Assembly (NCBI GenBank): GCA_031421855.1
Contig: JANOPN010000161.1
Location: 1 to 26,459, forward strand
DNA: 26,459 nucleotides
Direction: 5' to 3'
Source: JAAFHN01 sp031421855
Lineage (GTDB): Bacteria > Pseudomonadota > Gammaproteobacteria > Burkholderiales > Burkholderiaceae_C
Shown here: positions 1 to 8,256 of the stretch, piece after piece
How the letters are laid out: the number at the start of each line of letters is the position of its first letter
Position numbering within the stretch: the first letter of the stretch is position 1
The notes under the pieces: model-generated
Databases searched by the model: none
Told to the model about the DNA's origin: nothing
What the model saw: only the letters and a program-made list of their open reading frames with translations
Translations under genes and position numbers: made by a program

Positions 1-86
1 TGGCGCAACTGCTCGACAGTTACAGCGTTGGCGATGACTTGCATCGCATTATCGACAGCATCTTCCCCGCGTGCAATCCTGGCCAT
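1..86 (-). CDS. N-terminal fragment of a helix-turn-helix / transposase-like protein (runs off window)
   Basis: An ATG at 86 on the minus strand opens a frame with no stop to the window edge, giving 28 codons (start MARIARGEDAVDNAMQ, later VTVEQLR). The pattern resembles the N-terminus of small winged-helix proteins associated with IS630-type transposases, in which a helix ending in VEELRQAQ precedes the DNA-binding domain. That resemblance is from memory and weak, because only the first 28 residues are present. No strong ribosome binding site is seen upstream. It could equally be an unrelated short gene. Confidence 0.4.
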   Translation of the reverse strand, partial: MARIARGEDAVDNAMQVIANAVTVEQLR

Positions 87-168
87 GGTGAAATCTTCGG
101 TTGTTTGGATTTCATATTATAGCTCTATTGATTTGGAAATAGAATGAGAGGTCATGATCAAAACAAAT

Positions 169-214
169 TGATAGCATCAAACCCAATAAATCCGGAGACC
201 AAGGGCATATTTAT
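169..214 (+). repeat. Dispersed ~40-bp repeat, copy 1 (intergenic)
   Basis: Contains ATAGCATCAAACCCAATAAA followed by GGAGACCAAGGGC, matching both conserved blocks of the repeat family with a few substitutions. It lies just beyond the stop of the TldE-like gene, so it would be in the 3' untranslated region of that minus-strand operon. The remaining intergenic sequence at 87-168 is AT-rich and shows no further feature I can name. Confidence 0.8.
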
Positions 215-247
215 CACATAAAACAGCGATCGGTGCCCTGAAAACGC

Positions 248-1609
248 TCAAAGCGTGAAGGTGAAGCCGTCGATCAAAGCGCCCGGTGTGCGCGAACCAC
301 CGAGCGATCGCCTGAAATAGGTGTCGACCGCTGGATCAATCTCCGAGTGGCTGGTCAGGGCGACCAGTTTTGAGCCGAGGGCTTGGTACAGGCTTTCGTC
401 CCAGCGCAGGTCTTTGATTGGGCCGGCAATCTCGCCGCCTTCGACCCAAAAACACGCGTAGCGGGTCATACCGGTCACCCTTGCGGATACGGGGTCGCTC
501 CAGTTCAGATAGTGCAAATTCGACAGATACAGGCCGGTACCCAGCTCTTTGAGGACATCTCTTTCCTCTAGCTGCCCGCACTGCACATCAAGCGCGCGGG
601 GCGTTTCCCCATCGGCCGCGCCATTCGCTGACAGGCCGTATTCTTTGGCTGTACGCGAGTTAATGAGTAAGTTTTTAAGCTCGCCGTGCTGGATCAAGCT
701 CAGCCGCTCAGCCGATACCTCGCCCAAACTGTTGAAGCGGGGCGTGAGACCCAGCTCAAAGTTTTCGTCAAGGTTAAACAGTGGCGACAGGGTTGATTCC
801 CGTTCGACCAGCTTCTTAAACGGACTTCGGCCCTGCTTCCAAGCGGCGCCCGACAGCGCGTTCCACCCGAGCATGCCAACCAAGTCAGAAAACGCCCGTG
901 GTGCCAAGTAGGTCCGATACGCGCCGGGCAGCACGTTTTGCTGCGGACGACCCAAGAGCGCGAGCAGCGACTGCGTGCGCGCCAAGTTCGCAACCCAATC
1001 TGATTCCTGCCAGTGGCTCCCGGCGTAGCTGCCCTTGGCCGCGAGCGAGCCGTTGTAAAGTGAGTAGTCGATGAAGAAAGTCTCGGTGGCAAACCAATGG
1101 TTTTGACCACACGAGTTGCGGTTTGCGCGAATCGAAACACCGCCCGCGTAAAGCCCCGCTAAATCGCATCCCGCTGCCGGCCCGACCACCGCCCGCACAA
1201 CGTCATGCGGGGCCAAAAGCCCACCGACGAAGTCGTCCATGCTTTGACCGTTGTTGGCCAGTGCGACCTGATTGGGGTCGACGGGGAGCACAGCAGCTTC
1301 ATCGCGGCAAGCTTGGAGCAGCAAGGCTACTGCGCCAAGATCTGCGTCGATTCGACCACTGAGCGTGCGCGACTTTTCAACCGTGCGGCCAGCAAACTGC
1401 AAACTCAAGGACAGGCTGATTTGCGACACATCGGTGTTTTGGCGCACGCGATTATTGTTGAACCGCACAAAAAGCGTCTCTTCCGCGCTCAAGTTGACGG
1501 TGAGCTCTTCACCCGCGTGCAGGCTTGCCAGCACGCCATCCGCGACCAAATTGAAATGCGTTTTGACACGCGCACTGAAACTGCCCAACAACTGAATAGG
1601 GGCGCTCAT
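248..1609 (-). CDS. TldE/PmbA-like metalloprotease partner protein
   Basis: 453 residues belonging to the TldD/PmbA family. It lacks the HExxxH zinc motif of the neighbouring TldD-like protein, as expected for the non-metal-binding TldE (PmbA) subunit of the heterodimer. Known TldD/E complexes are cytoplasmic proteases that trim unfolded peptides and mature some ribosomal peptides such as microcin B17. The C-terminal region (FRRSLGGSRTPGALIDGF) is typical of TldE-type tails. The start at 1609 overlaps the stop of the upstream gene by 4 bases (ATGA) and is preceded by a strong GGAGG at good spacing, which supports translational coupling. The canonical tldD and pmbA genes are usually elsewhere in Burkholderiales, so this may be a paralogous pair; I therefore give no symbol. 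Confidence 0.85.
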   Translation of the reverse strand: MSAPIQLLGSFSARVKTHFNLVADGVLASLHAGEELTVNLSAEETLFVRFNNNRVRQNTDVSQISLSLSLQFAGRTVEKSRTLSGRIDADLGAVALLLQACRDEAAVLPVDPNQVALANNGQSMDDFVGGLLAPHDVVRAVVGPAAGCDLAGLYAGGVSIRANRNSCGQNHWFATETFFIDYSLYNGSLAAKGSYAGSHWQESDWVANLARTQSLLALLGRPQQNVLPGAYRTYLAPRAFSDLVGMLGWNALSGAAWKQGRSPFKKLVERESTLSPLFNLDENFELGLTPRFNSLGEVSAERLSLIQHGELKNLLINSRTAKEYGLSANGAADGETPRALDVQCGQLEERDVLKELGTGLYLSNLHYLNWSDPVSARVTGMTRYACFWVEGGEIAGPIKDLRWDESLYQALGSKLVALTSHSEIDPAVDTYFRRSLGGSRTPGALIDGFTFTL

Positions 1610-3060
1610 GCGGCACCTCCAAACACTTCAACGCCTTTGAACAAGCACGGCGGCGATGCGTGGCCGACACGGATCACCTGACTTGGCTCGCCCTTGCCAC
1701 AAAATGCCGTACCGTGCGCGGTCTCCTCGCGCCCTACACCGGCCAAGCGGCTCCAAAAATCGACGGTCACGCCACGGTAGTTGGGGTTGCGCACCACCGT
1801 TGTGAGCTTGCCATTTTCAATCAATTGGCCCCATTCGCACCCAAACTGAAACTTGTTGCGGTAGTCGTCAATCGACCACGAGCGGTTGCTGGCCATCAAA
1901 ACGCCGTGTTCCACTTGGCCAATCAGCTCGTTCAACGAAGACGCGCCGCTCTCCAGGTTGATGTTGGCCATGCGGTCAATGGGCGCACGGTTCCAAGACG
2001 ACGACCGAAAATTAGCCACGCCTGGCAAACCGCTGCGGGTTTGAGACTCGAGCGACCCCAGGCCGCGCTTGAGCACACCGCCTTCGATCAACATCTCTTT
2101 GGTGGCGCGGTGTCCGCCGTCGTCATAGTCGTAGCTGGCCAGCTCGTTGGCACGGCCAGGGTCAAACGAGATGTTCATCAAGTCTGAGCCGTATTTCAAG
2201 TGTCCAAAATCGGCCGGCTTGACGAAACTCCAACCCGCGTAATTGCGCTCGTCGCCCAAAATGCGATCCAACTCCAACGGGTGACCGATGGATTCATGGA
2301 TCTGAAGCATCATTTGATCGGGCATCAAAATCAAATCCATTCGGCCTGTCGGGCAGTTCGGCGCGTGGAGCAAGGCCAGCGCATCTTCAGCGACGGACAA
2401 GCCGTGGGCGGCAAGCGTCGCGGCATCAAACACCTCGCCGCCAAACTGCCCCGTTTTTGACCACGTGCGCGTCTGCGACTCCAAGCCCTCGGCCGCCGTG
2501 GCTGAGAGGGTCAAGTCAAGCATGTCGAACCCTTGGGTGACGTGCGTGCCGTTGCTTGCGTAAAAATTGATTTGCGTCTGGATCAACATCACGTTTGCGC
2601 TGCGGCTCACCAACAGCGGCGAAATGTTCATCGCGCGAGTCGCGCCCAGCAATGCGGCTGTGATGTCAGCCAAGCGGGTAGACGCCAAGCTTTGCCCACG
2701 TGCGCTCTCAAATCGACCCTGCGCAACAGGGCGCTGCGCCGCTGAGAACGCATGCACCTTGTGAACACTGGTCGCTCGCGTGGTGGCAATCGCGCGATCA
2801 AACGCTAGCTGCAACCCAGCCAAACTCAAATCTGCCGTGGCGGCGTAACCAAAATGGCCGTCAACCAGCACCTCGCACATCGCGCCTTCTTCGAGGCAGC
2901 TGTCGTTTTTCTCGGGCAAATCGTTGCGGACCACGCGCTGGGTGGTCGTCTCAGCAGAATGGCGCAGACCCGCCCATTCAACGGGCTTTGCGCCGGGCTC
3001 GCTGGGGGATTGCAGTGCGTGTTTGAGCGCTTGCTCAAAGGGGATGTTGTTGTTTTGCAT
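1606..3060 (-). CDS. TldD-like zinc metalloprotease
   Basis: 484 residues with the family zinc-binding motif HESIGH at residues 255-260 and a conserved cysteine at 454 (TAFCGKGEPSQ), matching the two-histidine plus cysteine ligand set known from E. coli TldD. This is the catalytic subunit of a TldD/TldE heterodimeric peptidase in the cytoplasm; the next gene supplies the partner. It starts 12 bases after the ABC ATPase gene on the same strand, so the three genes probably form one transcript. No strong Shine-Dalgarno is visible before the ATG at 3060, consistent with read-through coupling. The substrate cannot be told from the sequence; no precursor-peptide gene is visible nearby. Confidence 0.9.
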   Translation of the reverse strand: MQNNNIPFEQALKHALQSPSEPGAKPVEWAGLRHSAETTTQRVVRNDLPEKNDSCLEEGAMCEVLVDGHFGYAATADLSLAGLQLAFDRAIATTRATSVHKVHAFSAAQRPVAQGRFESARGQSLASTRLADITAALLGATRAMNISPLLVSRSANVMLIQTQINFYASNGTHVTQGFDMLDLTLSATAAEGLESQTRTWSKTGQFGGEVFDAATLAAHGLSVAEDALALLHAPNCPTGRMDLILMPDQMMLQIHESIGHPLELDRILGDERNYAGWSFVKPADFGHLKYGSDLMNISFDPGRANELASYDYDDGGHRATKEMLIEGGVLKRGLGSLESQTRSGLPGVANFRSSSWNRAPIDRMANINLESGASSLNELIGQVEHGVLMASNRSWSIDDYRNKFQFGCEWGQLIENGKLTTVVRNPNYRGVTVDFWSRLAGVGREETAHGTAFCGKGEPSQVIRVGHASPPCLFKGVEVFGGAA

Positions 3061-3072
3061 GTTGGTTAGGGT

Positions 3073-3771
3073 CTAGGAAACACTCGATTGCAAAAACTCG
3101 TCGCTTGCGACGCGTCCGGCCTCAATCGTGATGCGTCGTTGGCAGCGGCTTGCGATGGCGCGGTCGTGGGTGACCAAGACCAAGGTTGTGCCTAACTCTT
3201 GGTTCAGGGCAAACATCAGCTCCATGATGGTCTCCCCTGTGGCGAAATCAAGGCTGCCGGTGGGCTCGTCGGCCAGCAACACCTTGGGCTTGACGACAAA
3301 AGCCCGAGCGAGTGCCACGCGTTGTTGCTCGCCGCCCGACATCAGCTTGGGGTAGTGCCCCAGCCGCTCGCCCAAACCCACCCGAGTCAGCATGGCTTTT
3401 GCGTCGGCTCGGGCGGTTTTGATGCCTGCCAACTCAAGCGGCAGCATGACGTTTTCAAGCGCAGTGAGGTTGCTCATGAGCTGAAAGCTTTGAAACACAA
3501 AGCCGACAGATTGAGCCCGGGCCACCGCGCGGTCGTCTTCGTTTAAGACAAACAGATCGATGCCCGCCAGTTTGACCGCGCCGCGTGTGGGTACGTCAAG
3601 CCCGGCAATGATCGACAGCAAAGTGCTTTTGCCCGAGCCTGAGGCACCGACAATGGCAACGGTTTGCTGAGGTGCGACAGAGAAGTCAATGTCGCGCAAA
3701 ATATCGAGTGTGCCGCTCGAATCGGTCACGGATTTGAAGACATGCTCAACGGTAATGATGGACGGACTCAT
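3073..3771 (-). CDS. ABC transporter ATP-binding protein, LolD/YbbA type
   Basis: 232 residues with a complete ATPase core: Walker A GASGSGKST at 42-50, a Q-loop (FVFQSFQLM), signature MSGGEQQR at 144-151, Walker B VLLADEPTGSLD at 164-175 and switch histidine in VTHDRA near 202. This is the MacB/LolD-like subfamily that pairs with FtsX-like permeases. It is divergent from tesA, the same pairing as E. coli ybbA/tesA. In E. coli the permease gene ybbP follows ybbA; here no permease follows and a TldD-like gene comes next. The start codon overlaps an alternative tesA ATG (shared CATG at 3769-3772). A permease partner would have to be encoded elsewhere. Confidence 0.88.
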   Translation of the reverse strand: MSPSIITVEHVFKSVTDSSGTLDILRDIDFSVAPQQTVAIVGASGSGKSTLLSIIAGLDVPTRGAVKLAGIDLFVLNEDDRAVARAQSVGFVFQSFQLMSNLTALENVMLPLELAGIKTARADAKAMLTRVGLGERLGHYPKLMSGGEQQRVALARAFVVKPKVLLADEPTGSLDFATGETIMELMFALNQELGTTLVLVTHDRAIASRCQRRITIEAGRVASDEFLQSSVS

Positions 3772-3790
3772 GCAATCTCGTAGGAATTTA

Positions 3791-4426
3791 ATGCGGCACT
3801 GTACCGTGATCGCGGCGGCCTTGCTCGCAAGTGGCTCGATTCACGCCCAACCCAAGCCCAACGTAATCGCCGTGGTGGGCGACTCCTTGAGCGCCGAATA
3901 CGGGCTGAAACGGGGCTCCGGCTGGGTCGCTTTGCTTGAGAAGAAGCTCGCAAGCGAAAAAATAGTGGCAAAAGTCGTCAACGCGGCAATCAGCGGCGAC
4001 ACCACATCGGGCGGGCGCTCGCGCCTCAAAGCACTGCTTGCCACCCACAAACCCACTCACGTGGTGATTGAGCTGGGCGGCAACGACGCCTTGCGCGGCT
4101 TGCCGCTGAGCATGACCCGCGCCAACTTGGAGGCCATGACTGACATGGTCAAGGCGACGGGCGCACAGGTGCTTTTGGTGGGCATGCAGCTGCCTCCCAA
4201 CTACGGGCTGGCCTATGGGCGCGAATTTGCTGACGCTTTTGCAACGGTTGCAAAATCCAAACAAACCGGTTTGGTTCCTTTTTTTCTAAAAGGTGTCGCC
4301 GATACCCAAGACCCGCGCCAGATGTTTCAAAGCGACGGTATTCATCCGACCGAAGTGGCGCACCCGATCATGCTGGCCAATGTGTGGCCTGAGCTTCACA
4401 AGCAGCTCAAAAAGCCCCGCCCGTGA
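3791..4426 (+). CDS. tesA: Periplasmic arylesterase / thioesterase I (SGNH hydrolase)
   Basis: 211 residues from the chosen ATG. The N-terminus (MRHCTVIAAALLASGSIHAQ) is a signal peptide, so the enzyme should be periplasmic. The SGNH blocks are present: GDSLS with nucleophile Ser32, GGND at 96-99, and DGIHP with catalytic Asp182 and His185. The family hydrolyses acyl-CoA, aryl ester and lysophospholipid substrates. The ATG at 3791 is preferred over the in-frame ATG at 3770 because AGGA at 3782-3785 lies 5 bases before it and the shorter product begins with a clean signal sequence. Only 19 bases separate it from the divergent ABC gene, so its promoter probably lies inside that gene. The stop overlaps the mnmH GTG start (GTGA). 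Confidence 0.92.
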   Translation: MRHCTVIAAALLASGSIHAQPKPNVIAVVGDSLSAEYGLKRGSGWVALLEKKLASEKIVAKVVNAAISGDTTSGGRSRLKALLATHKPTHVVIELGGNDALRGLPLSMTRANLEAMTDMVKATGAQVLLVGMQLPPNYGLAYGREFADAFATVAKSKQTGLVPFFLKGVADTQDPRQMFQSDGIHPTEVAHPIMLANVWPELHKQLKKPRP

Positions 4427-5511
4427 CGATCACCAAGATCAGCGCGGACGCGGCACTCCAATCGCTGGCCGACTTTGACACCATCATCGATGCCCGCAGC
4501 CCTGGCGAGTTTGCCGAAGATTGCCTGCCCGGCGCTGAAAATTGGCCGAGCTTGGACAACGACGAGCGCAAAGAAGTCGGCACCGAATACAAGCAAATTG
4601 GCGGTTTTGAGGCCAAAAAAGCGGGTGCCGCGCTGGTTGCCCGCAACATCGCCGCCCACATCGACGCCCACGTCAGCGACAAGCCGCCCAATTGGAAACC
4701 CTTGGTGTATTGCTGGCGCGGCGGCAAGCGAAGCGGTACGCTGGCTTGGTTTTTAGACCAAATTGGGTTTGAGACCACGGTGGTGGAAGGCGGCTACAAA
4801 GCGTTTCGAGCGGCCTTGGTTGAGGACATGATCACCCTGCCCGCTCGATTCAACTTCGTTGTCGTTTGCGGCAAAACCGGCAGCGGCAAAACCCGCATGC
4901 TCAAAGCCCTGGCGCAGCACGGCGAACAAGTGCTTGACTTGGAAGCACTTGCCCAGCATCGGGGCTCTGTGCTGGGCTGGTTGCCCGGAACTGCGCAGCC
5001 CACGCAAAAGCAGTTTGATTCTGTCGTTTGGACGGCGCTGCGTCGCTTGGACCCATCCCGGGTGGTTTGGGTTGAAGCCGAGAGTAAAAAAATCGGCAAC
5101 CTGCAAGTCAATGAGCATTTGCTCAACCGAGTTCGCCAAGACAGCGTTTGCGTGAACATTGACTTAGCTGACGACCAGCGCGTGGCTCTGTTGCTGGACG
5201 AATACGACTTTTTCGTGAAAGACCCCGAGTATTTTTGCGCCCGGGTGGATGCCTTGGTGGCCCTGCGCGGACGCGCTGTTGTTGAGCGGTGGCAAGCTCA
5301 GGCGCGAGCTGGCGAGTTTGCGTCGACCTTTGCCGAGCTGATGAGCGAGCACTACGATCCGGTGTACCTGCAATCGATGCGGCGCAACTTCGCGGGTTAC
5401 GCTGCAGCCTTCCAAACCGTGCCCAAAACCGCTGATTTTGAGAGTTTTAGAGCGGTGGTCTCCGATTTAATTGGGTTTGTTGCTATGAATAGTGAAGTGA
5501 AATCAAGATGA
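4423..5511 (+). CDS. mnmH: tRNA 2-selenouridine synthase
   Basis: 362 residues, also known as SelU or YbbB. An N-terminal rhodanese domain carries the catalytic cysteine at residue 97 (VYCWRGGKRSG), the position known in E. coli. A P-loop (CGKTGSGKT, about 149-157) follows in the C-terminal half. The enzyme replaces sulfur with selenium in the wobble 2-thiouridine of Lys, Glu and Gln tRNAs, through a geranylated intermediate and using selenophosphate, so a selD gene is expected elsewhere. It starts with GTG overlapping the tesA stop; its own stop overlaps the next ATG. The last residues (about 345-356, VVSDLIGFVAMN) are encoded by a copy of the dispersed repeat. Confidence 0.95.
   Translation: MTITKISADAALQSLADFDTIIDARSPGEFAEDCLPGAENWPSLDNDERKEVGTEYKQIGGFEAKKAGAALVARNIAAHIDAHVSDKPPNWKPLVYCWRGGKRSGTLAWFLDQIGFETTVVEGGYKAFRAALVEDMITLPARFNFVVVCGKTGSGKTRMLKALAQHGEQVLDLEALAQHRGSVLGWLPGTAQPTQKQFDSVVWTALRRLDPSRVVWVEAESKKIGNLQVNEHLLNRVRQDSVCVNIDLADDQRVALLLDEYDFFVKDPEYFCARVDALVALRGRAVVERWQAQARAGEFASTFAELMSEHYDPVYLQSMRRNFAGYAAAFQTVPKTADFESFRAVVSDLIGFVAMNSEVKSR
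5455..5488 (-). repeat. Dispersed ~40-bp repeat, copy 5 (inside mnmH 3' end)
   Basis: On the plus strand GGTCTCCGATTTAATTGGG runs into TTTGTTGCTATGAA, the reverse complement of the repeat consensus, with about 4 mismatches in the best 30 bases by hand count. It encodes MnmH residues 345-356 in the same reading frame that the DUF1223 copy uses (VVSDLIGFVA here, LVTGFIGFVA there). Confidence 0.7.
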
Positions 5512-6671
5512 AGATCAGAACCGTTGCGCTGAGCGCAGCCGCTTTCGTGTTGGCCTTGGTGGGCTATTTGTCGTTCAAACCAGTACCGATTGAACCCGTG
5601 GCTTGGGACGCACCAACAGCGCCCGGCTATGTTGGGCCTCACGCCGTGAACTCGCGGCTAGCAGGGCTCAAGTTGATCGATTTGAAAGGCGAAAGTGGCC
5701 CGGAACACTTGGTTGTGCGCTCGAATGACGGGGTGCAAAAGCTCTACGCGGCGGTCGAATCTGGCAAGATTTTGCGCATGAACCTAGACGGCTCTGCTCA
5801 AGAAGTGTTCACCCAATTGCGCGGGCGAACCCTGGGATTCGACTTTGACGCAGCCGGCAACATGATTGTGGCCAACGCTGAGCGCGGCTTGTTGTCGATT
5901 GCACCAGACAAATCTGAAACCGCCTTGGCCGAGGTGGTGACGTTTGGCGGCAAGCAAGACGCGATTCGTTTTGCTGACGCCGTGGTCGTTGCACCCAGTG
6001 GTTTGATTTACTTCAGCGATGCCTCAACCCGATTTGGACCCAAACAATGGGGCGGCGTGTTTGAGGCCAGCGTGTTGGACATCATTGAGCAAAGCGCCAC
6101 CGGTCGCATCATCGAATACAACCCCAGCACCCGCGCGGCCCGCGTGGTCGCGCACGGCATCAGCTTTGCCAACGGGTTGGCCTTGACGGGCGATGCTCGC
6201 CATGTGCTGGTCAACGAGACCGGTCAATATCGCATTTGGAAAATCGCCCTCGACGCCAATGAGCTGGATGTGCGAACACTGGCCACGGCTCAGCCCACAA
6301 ACCCGCAAGCTCAAATCATCATGCGCAACTTGCCGGGCTACCCCGACAACCTCATGCGCGCACCCAACGCAGCGGACGGCAGCGCCCGCTTTTGGGTGGG
6401 CTTGGCCAAGCCGCGAGGTGCCGCGGTTGACGACATGGCGCAAAAGCCATGGCTGCGCAAGGTCACGCTGCGTTTGCCGCGATTTTTGTGGCCCATTCCA
6501 CCGGCATACGGACACGTGTTTCAAATCAACGAATCGGGGCAAGTGTTGCAAGACCTGCAAGATCCGGGTGGTGCCTACCCCGAGACGACCGGCGTGACCC
6601 AAGTTGGCGACGTGCTATTCATCCAAAGCCTGCACGCCAAAGCGCTTGGCACCCTGGTGCTCAAACCATGA
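5508..6671 (+). CDS. SMP-30/strictosidine-synthase-like beta-propeller protein, membrane-anchored
   Basis: 387 residues. A hydrophobic segment at about 6-23 (VALSAAAFVLALVGYLSF) is a signal anchor, so the rest should face the periplasm. The body has repeated blade-like motifs (GFDFDAAGNMIVAN, VAPSGLIYFSDAS, GISFANGLALTGDARHVLVNET) and the ending typical of the strictosidine synthase/APMAP branch of the SMP-30/gluconolactonase superfamily. Members are metal-dependent lactonases or esterases; no substrate can be assigned here. The ATG overlaps the mnmH stop by 4 bases (ATGA), and its stop overlaps the SMR gene likewise, so it is translationally coupled on both sides. Confidence 0.85.
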   Translation: MKIRTVALSAAAFVLALVGYLSFKPVPIEPVAWDAPTAPGYVGPHAVNSRLAGLKLIDLKGESGPEHLVVRSNDGVQKLYAAVESGKILRMNLDGSAQEVFTQLRGRTLGFDFDAAGNMIVANAERGLLSIAPDKSETALAEVVTFGGKQDAIRFADAVVVAPSGLIYFSDASTRFGPKQWGGVFEASVLDIIEQSATGRIIEYNPSTRAARVVAHGISFANGLALTGDARHVLVNETGQYRIWKIALDANELDVRTLATAQPTNPQAQIIMRNLPGYPDNLMRAPNAADGSARFWVGLAKPRGAAVDDMAQKPWLRKVTLRLPRFLWPIPPAYGHVFQINESGQVLQDLQDPGGAYPETTGVTQVGDVLFIQSLHAKALGTLVLKP

Positions 6672-7042
6672 GCATGATTCAACTTCCGGTGCCCTCGGTG
6701 AGCATGGCGTGGGCGCTTTTGAGCGCGGCGATTGTGTTTGAGGTCGGCGGCACGGTTTGCATGCGCTTGAGCCAAGGCTTCACTCAGTGGTTGCCTTCCG
6801 TGTTGATTTTTGTGTTCTACGCCTGCGCGTTTGCGCTCAACACCTTGGTTGTTCGAACGCTCGACTTGAGTGTGGTCTACGCAGTATGGAGCGGCGTGGG
6901 CACAGTCGCAACGGCACTCATTGGGTTTTGGTACTTCAAAGAAGCCGCCACTGCGCTCAAACTAGTCAGCATCAGCTTGATCATCATCGGCGTGATGGGG
7001 CTGCACGCGGCCTCGCGCACGCCGTTGGTGGGCAGCCCCTGA
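6668..7042 (+). CDS. Small multidrug resistance (SMR) family transporter
   Basis: 124 residues with four hydrophobic segments. Signature features of the EmrE family are present: the membrane-embedded glutamate at residue 25 (VFEVGGTVCMRLSQGF, aligned with EmrE Glu14) and YAVWSGVG at 71-78 with the conserved tryptophan. Such proteins are dimeric proton-coupled antiporters of cationic drugs, or of guanidinium in the Gdx branch; which applies is not decidable here. The ATG at 6668 overlaps the preceding stop (ATGA); an internal ATG at 6674 is an alternative. The stop abuts the stop of the convergent metC-like gene with no intervening base (TGATCA). Confidence 0.9.
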   Translation: MSMIQLPVPSVSMAWALLSAAIVFEVGGTVCMRLSQGFTQWLPSVLIFVFYACAFALNTLVVRTLDLSVVYAVWSGVGTVATALIGFWYFKEAATALKLVSISLIIIGVMGLHAASRTPLVGSP

Positions 7043-8230
7043 TCAGCTCAGCGCGTCGAGCGCCCGCGCCAAATCAGCTTGCAGGTCTTCAACTCGCTCC
7101 AAACCCATCGAAAACCGCACCAAACACCCGCGCGCAACGCCATTTGCGGGCCAATTGTTGCGCAACAGGGCCATGTCGTAAGGCACAACCAAGCTCATTG
7201 GACCAGCCCAGCTGTAGCCCAGTTTGAAGAATTGAAGCGAGTCGCAAAACGCATCAATCTGAAGCTGTGAATAGCGTGGATCAAACACGACGCTGAACAA
7301 ACCCGCCGCGCGATCAACTTTGCCGCACAGCCGAGCCCAGTGCTCATGCCCAACGCCCGACGCCAGCGCCGGGTGCAACACCTGCGCGATCTCAGCTCTG
7401 CCTTGCAACCAAGTCGCCAAGCTTCTGGCGCTGCGGTCTTGTGCGTCGTAACGCAGTTCGATGCTGGGCAAACCTCGCAAAATGCCCTCCACATCGTTCA
7501 TGCCGACACCGTAACCCGTGCGCATGTAGGTGCCTTTGAGGATGATGGCTAAATCATCGTCGCGGGTGCAAATGCTACCCATCAACACATCGCCGCCGCC
7601 GCTTGGAAACTTGGTCAGCGCCTGGATCACCACGTCAGCGCCCAAACCGAAGCCGTCTACGTCAAAGCCGTTAAACGCCAGGCCCGCCCCCCAGGTATTG
7701 TCCATTGCGGTTCGCACGCCCTTGGCCTTGCAAACCTGCAACAGCTCATCCAGCGGGCAAAACTCCATGGTGATGCTGCCGGGGGCCTCAACCCAAACCA
7801 GTTGCGTGTTGGCGGCAATCATGTCTGCCAACTGTTGGGGCTGCATCGGGTCATAAAACCGGTGCGAAATGCCAAAACGCGCCAACTCTTCTTTGGCAAG
7901 TGCAACACTCGGTCCATACACGTTCGATGGCAACAAAACCTCGCCGCCCACGCTGCAAAGTGCCATGTCAACCACCGCCACCGCCGCCAAACCGCTGGGC
8001 ACCAGCAGGCAGTGCTTGGCATGCTCGAGCGTGGCGATTTTGGCTTCCAACACGAAACTGGTGGGCGTGCCGTGCAAACCGTAGGTGTAGCCGTCCTTGT
8101 TTTTCCAATCACGCTTTCGCATGGCCGCAACATGGTCAAAAATGACGGTTGAGGCCTTGTGAACCGCAAATTGCGGCGCAGCGAAGCCCGCTGGTGGCGT
8201 ATAGGCGTGGTGGATCAGCTCAGTGGTCAT
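7043..8230 (-). CDS. metC: Cystathionine beta-lyase (PLP-dependent, Cys/Met metabolism family)
   Basis: 395 residues of the Cys/Met metabolism PLP enzyme family. The PLP-binding lysine is Lys207 in VIQALTKFPSGGGDVLMG; the aspartate that contacts the cofactor ring lies in AMDNTWGAG. The enzyme cleaves cystathionine to homocysteine, pyruvate and ammonia in methionine synthesis. The phosphate-contact motif reads YGLHGTPT, with leucine where E. coli MetC has arginine. Substrate assignment within this family is hard by sequence alone, so gamma-lyase or a related activity is possible. It starts 26 bases after the phosphoribosyltransferase gene on the same strand; AAGG precedes the ATG. Confidence 0.82.
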   Translation of the reverse strand: MTTELIHHAYTPPAGFAAPQFAVHKASTVIFDHVAAMRKRDWKNKDGYTYGLHGTPTSFVLEAKIATLEHAKHCLLVPSGLAAVAVVDMALCSVGGEVLLPSNVYGPSVALAKEELARFGISHRFYDPMQPQQLADMIAANTQLVWVEAPGSITMEFCPLDELLQVCKAKGVRTAMDNTWGAGLAFNGFDVDGFGLGADVVIQALTKFPSGGGDVLMGSICTRDDDLAIILKGTYMRTGYGVGMNDVEGILRGLPSIELRYDAQDRSARSLATWLQGRAEIAQVLHPALASGVGHEHWARLCGKVDRAAGLFSVVFDPRYSQLQIDAFCDSLQFFKLGYSWAGPMSLVVPYDMALLRNNWPANGVARGCLVRFSMGLERVEDLQADLARALDALS

Positions 8231-8256
8231 GGCGCGGCCTTCTGTTCAACGTGCTG

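Noticed and set aside
3689..3790. Longer N-terminus for TesA starting inside the ABC gene
   Set aside because: It would bury the signal peptide behind extra polar residues; the ATG at 3791 has a better ribosome site and a normal leader.
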